This document shows positions 7,025 to 12,939 of a stretch of DNA of 64,000 nt, piece by piece; the stretch's first letter is position 1; each line of letters begins with the position of its first letter. The notes beneath the pieces were generated by a model that saw nothing but the letters and a program-made list of their open reading frames with translations, was not told the DNA's origin and ran no database searches. A program made the position numbers and the translations under genes. The stretch lies in the NCBI GenBank assembly GCA_012517355.1, contig JAAYVD010000074.1, positions 1-64,000 of the forward strand. Direction: 5' to 3'. This DNA is from Candidatus Rifleibacteriota bacterium. GTDB lineage: Bacteria; Muiribacteriota; Ozemobacteria; Ozemobacterales; Ozemobacteraceae.

Positions 7025-8290
7025 ATGCACTACATCATCAAGATCGGCTCCAGACTCTTCTTCCGGCGAAAGATCCCCATGGACCTTCAGGGGGTTCTCG
7101 GGATCACCGAGATCCGGCGAAGTCTGCGCACCAGCCGGATGGACGACGCCAAGGCCATCGCCGCACACATCAACGAACAGGTTGAGCGGGTTTTGGTCGG
7201 CGTGCAATCCGGGATTCCGCTGGAGGCGCTCCTTCAGGGGACCGGGTTCAAACTCATCAAACGTCCGAAGCGGGCAAAGATCGCGGACCTGCTGGCATCC
7301 GTGCTTTACAAGCGGTATTCCGACGAGATGAGGACTACAAGGCAATGGACAGTGAAGACCTATCACGAAAACGGCATCGCGTTTGGTTTCTGGCTGGCCG
7401 CGATGGGGGACATGGCGGTGGGAGAGGTGACTCACGCTCAACTGATGGAGTTTCGGGCCATCTTGCAGAAACTGCCTCCGAATGCCACCAAGAGCAAAGC
7501 CACTCGGGGTCATTCCTTGAGGGAACTGGCAAGAGTGGAGCACCCGAGAACTCTGTCGGTCACAAGGGTGAACCACATCATGGTGACCCAGACAGGCTTT
7601 TTCAAATGGCTCTTTGACCATCAGATGATTGCCGACAACCCTGCCGTGAACCTGTTCCTGCCCAAGGGGCAGACCCGACCTGACGAAGAACGGCAACGAT
7701 ACTCCATGGGAGAGGTTCGGTTGATTTTCGACAAGACCGAGGCATATCGAGACACCCAACCCGAGCGGTTCTGGGCCCCCCGGATCGCCGCATTCACTGG
7801 TCTCCGAGTGAATGAAATCTGCCAACTCTACCTTGACGATGTCCGGGAGATAGATGGGGTCTGGGTCTTCGACATCAACGACCGGGCCGACAAAGACCTG
7901 AAGAACGTCGGCAGTCGTAGAATTGTCCCTATTCACCCTTGGTTGATAGAGACGGGGCTCCTAGAATACGCGACAAGACTACGTCAACAACAAGAGATGC
8001 GCTTATTCCCCCGACTACGAAAGCATTCCCGCAACGGCTACGCGCATCAGGTAATCGCGTGGTTCGGGCCATTCAACCACAGGAACATCATCGATGACCG
8101 CCGAAAGACCTTCCACTCATTCCGGCACACATTTGCGGACACGCTCAAACAGCGGCTCTGCGAACCTCATGTCCTCGCCGAGTTGCTTGGCCACCGCATC
8201 GAGGGAATGACCATGGGCAGATACGGTAAAAAATTCAACGTCTCTGTCCTGCTCGATGCCGTCAAACTGGTTGCTTTTGAATCGACGTAA
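7025..8290 (+). CDS. int: tyrosine-type site-specific integrase
   Basis: A 421-residue phage-type integrase that would recombine the 67-bp att sites. It starts MHYIIKIGSRLFFRRKIP, an N-terminal region common in tRNA-targeting integrases, followed by a SAM-like core-binding domain (residues 85-215) and the catalytic domain. Catalytic residues are visible: Arg in FTGLRVNEICQLYLDDV (near 260), His-x-x-Arg in HSFRHTFADTL (near 362), a second His in LLGHRIEGMT, and the nucleophile Tyr in MGRYGKKF (near 402). The start ATG 7025 follows GGGAAGG. Transcription runs away from attL, with the candidate arm sites just upstream. Length and motif order are complete, so the enzyme is probably active. Confidence 0.95.
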   Translation: MHYIIKIGSRLFFRRKIPMDLQGVLGITEIRRSLRTSRMDDAKAIAAHINEQVERVLVGVQSGIPLEALLQGTGFKLIKRPKRAKIADLLASVLYKRYSDEMRTTRQWTVKTYHENGIAFGFWLAAMGDMAVGEVTHAQLMEFRAILQKLPPNATKSKATRGHSLRELARVEHPRTLSVTRVNHIMVTQTGFFKWLFDHQMIADNPAVNLFLPKGQTRPDEERQRYSMGEVRLIFDKTEAYRDTQPERFWAPRIAAFTGLRVNEICQLYLDDVREIDGVWVFDINDRADKDLKNVGSRRIVPIHPWLIETGLLEYATRLRQQQEMRLFPRLRKHSRNGYAHQVIAWFGPFNHRNIIDDRRKTFHSFRHTFADTLKQRLCEPHVLAELLGHRIEGMTMGRYGKKFNVSVLLDAVKLVAFEST

Positions 8291-8336
8291 GATTTCGGGT
8301 ATCCTAGGAGGAGAGCGGTTCTACGGAGGTGATGCC

Positions 8337-8711
8337 TTGTCAGATGATGTTCGTTACCAGTGCGGTCACACCGCTCCTCGTACCATAGCATACCAGCCAT
8401 GGCACAAGTGTCCTGATTGCCACCGGGCCGAAGGTGGTTCCGCCCAGCGCAATGCCAAAGCCAACCTCCCGGCTCTTGAGGGCACTGAAAAGCAAATCCG
8501 CTGGGCCGAGGGCATCCGCGACAAAGCCTACCGCACCCTGTCGGCGTTTCTGGGCGAACTGGACGGGGTCACCATCCCGGAACTGCAACCGATGCTGGGC
8601 GACATTCGGACGACCATCGGGGAGGTTCTGCGTAAGCCAGATTCAAAATGGTGGATCGAGCGGAAGGACGTCGTCTGGCGGGATTTCGTCATGCACCCCG
8701 AGAATCGGTGA
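8337..8711 (+). CDS. element-encoded small zinc-ribbon protein
   Basis: A 124-residue protein of unknown function, 46 bp after the integrase. I chose TTG 8337 because a GGAGG site lies 7 bp upstream; the longer ATG frame would overlap the integrase by 35 bp. The N-terminus carries a possible metal site: YQCGH at 6-10 and CPDCH near 27-31. The rest is mostly helical and amphipathic (QIRWAEGIRDKAYRTLSAFLGEL) and ends with WWIERKDVVWRDFV. It may be cotranscribed with int. Control of excision or a DNA-binding role is possible but unproven. Confidence 0.7.
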   Translation: MSDDVRYQCGHTAPRTIAYQPWHKCPDCHRAEGGSAQRNAKANLPALEGTEKQIRWAEGIRDKAYRTLSAFLGELDGVTIPELQPMLGDIRTTIGEVLRKPDSKWWIERKDVVWRDFVMHPENR

Positions 8712-8798
8712 AAGGCGGGTCCCCCTTCATTAATCGGGGGCATCAAAAAGAAGAATTCTGGCTGGGGTTGGGGAACAATGCCAATCTGTCCATGCCTC

Positions 8799-8984
8799 TT
8801 ATCCCCTAAAATCGTCCTCCCCCAGTGGGGGCCAGCGCATACCCCGTAGTCTTTCAAGGAAGGTCATTGCCTCGACCAACTTCTCCAGCCTCCGCATCAG
8901 GCGTTCCCGGTCCCGCCCGTTAGAGCAACGGATGAGCCCGGCAAGTTGGGCAACCCTATCGAAGCCCATCACGGGCAAATCCAT
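8799..8984 (-). CDS. small hypothetical protein of the element
   Basis: A 61-residue basic, mostly helical protein (MDLPVMGFDRVAQLAGLIRC, then Arg/Glu-rich helices). A GGAGGG ribosome binding site sits 9 bp before ATG 8984. It is transcribed against the integrase. It could be the last gene of a minus-strand unit with the polymerase-like gene and the 61-codon zinc-ribbon gene. No family recognised. Confidence 0.55.
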   Translation of the reverse strand: MDLPVMGFDRVAQLAGLIRCSNGRDRERLMRRLEKLVEAMTFLERLRGMRWPPLGEDDFRG

Positions 8985-9027
8985 CTCGTTTGACCCTCCG
9001 ACATTTCTGCATCGACGGAGCAGGAGG

Positions 9028-9213
9028 CTACGGTCTCACCTTGTCCGATGGCTTCTGGGGCTCTTGATTGGTTGGACCGGATTGGTTCTGATCCATGGCT
9101 AGGCTGTGAAGATCAGGCTCGCTGGCTGGCCACATTCTGCCACAATGAAAGCACCGGTATAGACCAAGATCCTCGACGAACAGGGCATACTGGCCGCACG
9201 CGCACTTCTTCAA
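9028..9213 (-). CDS. small zinc-ribbon protein of the element
   Basis: With the TTG start at 9213, preceded by AAGGAGG at the right distance, the product has 61 residues and opens with KKCACGQYALFVEDLGLYRC and then FHCGRMW, i.e. two CxC/CxxC pairs of a zinc ribbon at the very N-terminus. The tail is Gln/Pro/Asn-rich and probably disordered. An upstream ATG (9294) would add 27 residues without visible motifs and has a poorer ribosome site. It lies between the polymerase-like gene and the 61-codon gene on the same strand. Confidence 0.6.
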   Translation of the reverse strand: MKKCACGQYALFVEDLGLYRCFHCGRMWPASEPDLHSLAMDQNQSGPTNQEPQKPSDKVRP

Positions 9214-9412
9214 TGGCTCCTCCTTGTTCGCAACCTCTTGGGGCTGGACCTGCCCGCACCAACCGGCGGAAATTTTTGTCCTATGGAACCCCATCCCACC
9301 CCTGATAATATGAGGAACGGCGATTAAGTCAAGTCGCGAGAGGCAGTATCTATGGGCCTTTCCGAGGATATGGTGATTGCAAACTATGCAACCATCGTCA
9401 TCGGCGCAACCA

Positions 9413-10885
9413 TCACAAAGGCTTTGGGATCAGTTCAAAAGGGATGCCCAGATCTTCGATTACCTCATCAATGCAGGCTTGCGGGATCGGTCCTCTGGTG
9501 ATCAGCCCGTCGTGCAAGTTCAGGAGCGGCTCGAAGCGGTATTTCTTGCCACGGACCGTGATGGAGTGGATGATCGCGGCCTCCTTGCCCTGAACGTCGA
9601 AAGCCAGAGCCGTCTTTTTTCGGGTGTGCGGCGTGAACGGCTTCCCGGTCCGGGGGTGGATGTCCAGATACAATGTCCGGCCAAGCAAGTTCTTGATGAA
9701 CGATCTGCCGCTGTTCCTCCCGGATTTCTGAATCTCGGCTCCCGCCATGATTTTCTCGTAGAGGATGTCGAGCGCTCCAGTTACCGGCAAGAAGTACATC
9801 CCCAGTCCGTGGCAAAACAGGTGCCAGTCTGCCTTCCGCATTTTCCTCGAAATTTGAACTCGAAGGTCGTTCAGTTTCCTTTGTTTGTCAGGATCTGCGT
9901 AGGATGATGGGGTCGGAACCGGCATCATCCCTAAATTACGAAGGACATTTTTCCCGTCAACGCTAGTCTTGATGCAGAAAAGCCGCTTAGTGCCAGTACA
10001 AGTATGTATCCCGAGTGGGAGCGCCCCCCGGAGCGGTCGAACTCTCCGGGGACCGTCCGCATTGTCCTCGGCGAGGTTCTTGGTTCCGGTGAGCGTCAGC
10101 GAACCGGAACCAAGAACCGAGCACGGTCGATGGAGCCGGATATGAATCGTTCGTTTCCGGGATCGACCGGTTGGGTTGGCCTTGCGTACCCTGATGGTAT
10201 AGATGCCGTGGTCCCGTGCCTGCTCGACCTTGAACTGGTCTTGGGCTGGTGCCGTCTGAACCTTTCCACCGTTGAAGATTGTCCCGTACAGGAGCCGCTT
10301 AAAGGTGCCCTCATCTGTCCTCAGTCTCTGGGCGTGGGTGCTGTTCTTGATTTTCAGGAAGGCTTGAAGGGGCTTGAATCCGGTGCTCACTGAGATATTG
10401 GTGCATTGGGATTTTACGATGTCGTAGTTGTAAAGATCCCCGCCGTTCTCGACCATGAACCCGGATAACACCGCCCGCCGAAATCCAGCCCATGTGGCTT
10501 GGATGTTACCGCCCTTCTCGCTGATCCTGCCGGTGATCGTCGACCGATACCGGGGTGAGTAGTTCAGGATGTCGGTGCCAGTCGTCTTTTTTGAACCGTT
10601 GACCATTGATGTGATGGCCGCCCGGACTTGTCGGAACCGCTTCTGCGCTCTGGCTTGAAAAGGCTGGTGCAGTTGCTTCCATCCAGCCAGATCTATCAAG
10701 CACTTCATGGCCGCCCCATGATCCCATGGAATGCTGGCCGAGGACAGGGCGGTGATGGCCTTCTCCTCCAGAGGGGTCACCAGCAGGTTCCTGTTCCGAT
10801 CCCGGATATCGTTGCCTTCCCGGCGCTTCCCTTTGGTGGTTCGCGTGAAGATGTTGATGGTCTGGGGGAGTCGGTTGAGTTTCAT
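9413..10885 (-). CDS. family-A DNA-polymerase-like protein of the element
   Basis: A 490-residue protein whose spaced motifs match the Pol I palm and fingers. Residues 118-129 read TGRISEKGGNIQ, like the TGR-x-S...PNLQ segment before motif A. Motif A is YNYDIVKSQ with Asp155. A motif-B-like segment reads KRLLYGTIFNGG (196-207), with Lys, then Tyr-Gly four residues later and Phe four after that, as in K-x3-F/Y-G-x2-Y-G. Motif C is LNLHDGLIT (His458-Asp459) near the C-terminus, where Pol A enzymes have HDE. No exonuclease domain is present. Residues of about 215-310 look foreign and contain a 16-bp perfect inverted repeat. I infer a replicase or gap-filling polymerase of the element. It could also be a divergent single-subunit polymerase of another kind; a structure prediction would decide. 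Confidence 0.6.
   Translation of the reverse strand: MKLNRLPQTINIFTRTTKGKRREGNDIRDRNRNLLVTPLEEKAITALSSASIPWDHGAAMKCLIDLAGWKQLHQPFQARAQKRFRQVRAAITSMVNGSKKTTGTDILNYSPRYRSTITGRISEKGGNIQATWAGFRRAVLSGFMVENGGDLYNYDIVKSQCTNISVSTGFKPLQAFLKIKNSTHAQRLRTDEGTFKRLLYGTIFNGGKVQTAPAQDQFKVEQARDHGIYTIRVRKANPTGRSRKRTIHIRLHRPCSVLGSGSLTLTGTKNLAEDNADGPRRVRPLRGALPLGIHTCTGTKRLFCIKTSVDGKNVLRNLGMMPVPTPSSYADPDKQRKLNDLRVQISRKMRKADWHLFCHGLGMYFLPVTGALDILYEKIMAGAEIQKSGRNSGRSFIKNLLGRTLYLDIHPRTGKPFTPHTRKKTALAFDVQGKEAAIIHSITVRGKKYRFEPLLNLHDGLITRGPIPQACIDEVIEDLGIPFELIPKPL
10075..10118. repeat. 16-bp perfect inverted repeat inside the polymerase-like gene
   Basis: GGTTCTTGGTTCCGGT (10075-10090) and its exact complement at 10103-10118 are separated by 12 bp, within codons of about 256-271 of the polymerase-like gene. 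The hairpin is far stronger than expected by chance. It lies in the compositionally odd segment between motifs B and C, which suggests an in-frame palindromic insertion. Confidence 0.8.
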
Positions 10886-10947
10886 GGCGGTATCGACGGT
10901 CCTTTTGTATATGGCGAAGGTGCAATGTCGGGGTTTGACTGCCGATC

Positions 10948-10992
10948 TGTATACTTCTCTGTTGACAGAATTGTAGACAAAAATGCATACTT
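10948..10992 (+). promoter_or_regulatory. promoter/operator of the antitoxin-toxin pair
   Basis: TTGACA at 10962-10967 is followed, 18 bp on, by CATACT (10986-10991), 18 bp before the antitoxin ATG. Two near-identical 9-mers, TGTATACTT (10948) and TGCATACTT (10984), flank the -35 box and overlap the -10 box. They are good candidates for operators bound by the antitoxin. The region also separates this pair from the divergent polymerase-like gene. Confidence 0.55.
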
Positions 10993-11009
10993 AGGGTGAG
11001 GTGAACATC

Positions 11010-11252
11010 ATGCCGACGACAAGAATCAGTACCCCCGCTCATCGCATCCTTCAAGAAATGGCTCGCCATACGGGCAAGTCCATGCAAGAAGTCCTCGATG
11101 CCGCTATCGAGGCATACCGGCGTCAACGGTTCCTTCAGGAAACCAGTGAAGCGTTCGGGGAACTCCGAGCCGATCCGAAGGCATGGAAGGCAGAGCAGGA
11201 CGAGCGCCACCTGTGGGATGCCACCCTGACCGACGGCCAAAAGAAGCACTGA
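11010..11252 (+). CDS. antitoxin, ribbon-helix-helix-like, partner of MazF
   Basis: An 80-residue protein directly upstream of a MazF-type toxin, with a 3-bp gap. The N-terminal half (MPTTRISTPAHRILQEMARH, then GKSMQEVLDAAIEAYRRQ) has the strand-helix-helix pattern of CopG/Arc-type repressors. The acidic, flexible C-terminus (ADPKAWKAEQDERHLWDATL) would wrap the toxin. ATG 11010 is preceded by GAGGTGA; GTG 11001 is a less likely alternative. It probably neutralises the toxin and represses its own operon through the operators upstream. Confidence 0.82.
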   Translation: MPTTRISTPAHRILQEMARHTGKSMQEVLDAAIEAYRRQRFLQETSEAFGELRADPKAWKAEQDERHLWDATLTDGQKKH

Positions 11253-11255
11253 GTC

Positions 11256-11597
11256 ATGGCGAAGATCCAACGCGGCGAGATCTGGACCGTGAACCTCGAC
11301 CCCACGAAGGGGCACGAGCAGTCCGGCGTCAGGCCCGGGCTGGTCGTGTCTGTGGACCAGTTCAACGAGTGTCCAGCCGACTTAGTGGTGGTTCTGCCGA
11401 TCACCACGAAGGAGAAGCGCATCCCATTCCATGTCCGGCTGGAACCGGCAGAGAGCGGTCTTCGGGAGGTCAGTTTCATCAAGTGCGAGGACGTGCGCTC
11501 CGTATCGAAAGAGCGGCTTACCAAGCGGCTGGGCACGATTGCGCGGCAGACCCTTGAAGCCGTCGAGGACCGGCTCAGGATCTTGATGGGGTTGTAG
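11256..11597 (+). CDS. MazF/PemK-family mRNA interferase toxin
   Basis: A 113-residue toxin of the CcdB/PemK/MazF fold. Family motifs are clear: RGEIWTVNLDPTKGHEQSG, RPGLVVS, VVVLPITTK, and IKCEDVRSVSKERL followed by a LG-x-I helix. MazF enzymes cut single-stranded RNA at short sites. It lies 3 bp after its antitoxin and is the last gene before attR, a common place for an addiction module that stabilises an integrated element. Full length with no damage visible. Confidence 0.93.
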   Translation: MAKIQRGEIWTVNLDPTKGHEQSGVRPGLVVSVDQFNECPADLVVVLPITTKEKRIPFHVRLEPAESGLREVSFIKCEDVRSVSKERLTKRLGTIARQTLEAVEDRLRILMGL

Positions 11598-11644
11598 GTC
11601 AGGGGTTGGATTGTTGTGCCGGAACTGGTATAAGATGGTTGAGT

Positions 11645-11662
11645 GTGCAAACGGGTGTGCAA
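11645..11662 (+). promoter_or_regulatory. two GTGCAA sites, 12 bp apart (candidate integrase arm sites, right)
   Basis: GTGCAA at 11645 and 11657 repeat the sequence, orientation and 12-bp spacing of the four-site array near attL. They lie about 90 bp inside attR. Confidence 0.55.
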
Positions 11663-11750
11663 ATCGATTTTTGCCCGTTGAAACTCAGGGAAAACTCAAA
11701 GGGCTCAAATCGGCTGTAAGCCGCTCAAGATCACGGTGCGGAAGCCCATT

Positions 11751-11817
11751 CGGGACTCAAAATCCCGCGCCCGCAAGGGCATGACGGTTCGACCCCGTCT
11801 TCCGGCAGTGACCTCGA
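11751..11817 (+). repeat. attR: 67-bp att core copy
   Basis: Perfect copy of 6812-6878. It holds only the 3-prime part of tRNA-Leu (from the anticodon stem on) without the 5-prime half, so it is not a functional tRNA. Confidence 0.95.
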
Positions 11818-11824
11818 AGAGTCG

Positions 11825-11852
11825 AACCCCGACGGGCGAAGCCGTCGGGGTT
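11825..11852 (+). terminator. rho-independent terminator after attR
   Basis: An 11-bp perfect stem (AACCCCGACGG at 11825-11835, CCGTCGGGGTT at 11842-11852) with a 6-nt loop, then TCTTG. It is probably the original chromosomal terminator of tRNA-Leu, displaced here by the insertion. Confidence 0.8.
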
Positions 11853-11911
11853 CTTGCCTTTCGGGGCCATCGGGGCACCCCAGCGGTCAACCAGGGGCGC
11901 GAAACGCGCCG

Positions 11912-11940
11912 TTTCCAAACGGGCGTGGGCGCGCTACAAT
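11912..11940 (+). promoter_or_regulatory. predicted promoter of the 11969-16144 gene cluster
   Basis: TTTCCA (11912-11917) and TACAAT (11935-11940) are 17 bp apart, 28 bp before the start codon at 11969. Confidence 0.45.
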
Positions 11941-11968
11941 GACGGAAACCCCATCCGGGAGGTGGAGA

Positions 11969-12922
11969 ATGAGCCGTCGGTTCCCCGTCGCCCTGTTGAT
12001 GTCCGTCCTGCTGACCCTGGCCCTGGCTTGGCCTTGTCCCGGAGCCGGGCTGCCCGAAGAGGGGAAGGCCCTGGAAAAGGCCGGGAAGCTCCGCGAGGCC
12101 CTCGCCGTCTTCCGCGCCGCCCTCGAACGCCAACCGACCCGCGAACTCTACCGCGCCTGCGGCTCCCTCTGCGGCAAGCTGCGCGAGTATGACCTCGGCC
12201 GGCGCCTGGTCGAGCCGGGCCTGGCCGCCTTCCCCGACGACGAGGGGCTGAGGAAGCTCCACGCCCTGCTGAACGAAAAGCACCGCACCGCCCGCGCCAC
12301 CGGCCCGGCCGACTTCACCACCGCGGGAACCGTGACCGCCCCGGTGACCGCCGCCCCCCCGGGTGCCGACGACGGGGCCCCAGGCCCCGACGAGACCCCG
12401 CTGCCCCCGGCCGAACAGGCCGGCCAGGCCAAAAAGCTCCAGGCCGAGCTGCGGCAGATCCAGCCCGACGAGGTGGCCACCTACGAGAAGAAGCTGCGCG
12501 AGATCCTGTTCCGCTGCCCGACCTCGCCGCTGGCCCCCGATGCGGGCTGGAAGCTCAGCAACCTCTACCTGTACGCCCAGGTTCCTCCCGAAACCGGCAA
12601 GGCCCGCACCATCCTGATGCATCTGTGGAAGAACCATCCGAAATGCCGCTGGGCGACCTTCGCCGCCAACCGTCTCTGCACCGTCTTCACCGAGGCGGGA
12701 CAGCACCAGGACCTGCTCGACCTCGCCCGCGAGGCCCCCACCCGTCTGGTCCTCGACCCCGACGAAAAGGCCTGCTGGCAATGCGACGAGGCCCGGGCCC
12801 TCATCGGCCTCGGCCAGCCCGACGCCGCGCGCACCATCCTCACGGGCGTCCAGAAGACCTGGTCCACCACCCCTGTCGCCTCCAAGGTCGCCGACCAGCT
12901 GCTGGCCGGCCTGCCCAAGTGA
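11969..12922 (+). CDS. secreted TPR-like protein
   Basis: A 317-residue exported protein. ATG 11969 follows GGGAGGTGGAGA and gives a signal peptide (RRFPVALLMSVLLTLALAWP). Residues of about 25-100 form a tetratricopeptide-like helical pair (KALEKAGKLREALAVFRAAL; REYDLGRRLVEPGLAAFPDD). A Thr/Ala/Pro linker follows, then more helical repeats (LREILFRCPTSPLAPDAGWK; GLGQPDAARTILTGVQKTW) spaced like TPRs, as in the TolA-binding/YbgF C-terminal domains. It probably acts as a periplasmic scaffold. It is 17 bp upstream of the 863-residue protein gene and likely shares its transcript. Function not recognised beyond the repeat fold. Confidence 0.75.
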   Translation: MSRRFPVALLMSVLLTLALAWPCPGAGLPEEGKALEKAGKLREALAVFRAALERQPTRELYRACGSLCGKLREYDLGRRLVEPGLAAFPDDEGLRKLHALLNEKHRTARATGPADFTTAGTVTAPVTAAPPGADDGAPGPDETPLPPAEQAGQAKKLQAELRQIQPDEVATYEKKLREILFRCPTSPLAPDAGWKLSNLYLYAQVPPETGKARTILMHLWKNHPKCRWATFAANRLCTVFTEAGQHQDLLDLAREAPTRLVLDPDEKACWQCDEARALIGLGQPDAARTILTGVQKTWSTTPVASKVADQLLAGLPK

Positions 12923-12939
12923 AGAGAGGAGAGGAACCC

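Larger units (their letters stand above)
6812..11817 (+). mobile_element. integrative element of about 4.9 kb in tRNA-Leu
   Basis: Bounded by a 67-bp perfect direct repeat, the left copy inside tRNA-Leu. Excision between the copies would release a 4939-bp circle. Contents in order: tyrosine integrase, three small genes (two or three with zinc-ribbon-like cysteines), a family-A DNA-polymerase-like gene, and an antitoxin/MazF pair. Base composition is visibly less GC-rich than in the flanks. There are no capsid, portal, relaxase or recognisable conjugation genes, so this is not an ordinary prophage or ICE. It is a small satellite or integrative-plasmid type of element that carries its own polymerase candidate. 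Confidence 0.92.

Noticed and set aside
9352-9501. Plus-strand frame of about 49 codons starting MGLSEDMVIANYATIV, behind GAGAGG
   Set aside because: It overlaps the 3-prime end of the polymerase-like gene on the other strand by about 90 bp and has no partner or motif. It might be real, but the evidence is too thin to annotate.
6812-11817. Reading the tRNA-linked element as a prophage
   Set aside because: No capsid, terminase, tail, lysis or repressor gene can be found in its 4.9 kb; integrase plus att sites alone do not make a prophage.
11890-11930. GGGGCGCGAAACGCGCC followed by GTTTCC, resembling part of the 81-bp repeat
   Set aside because: Only one hairpin-like fragment is shared. The GACCGAC start, the other stems and the 81-bp length are missing.
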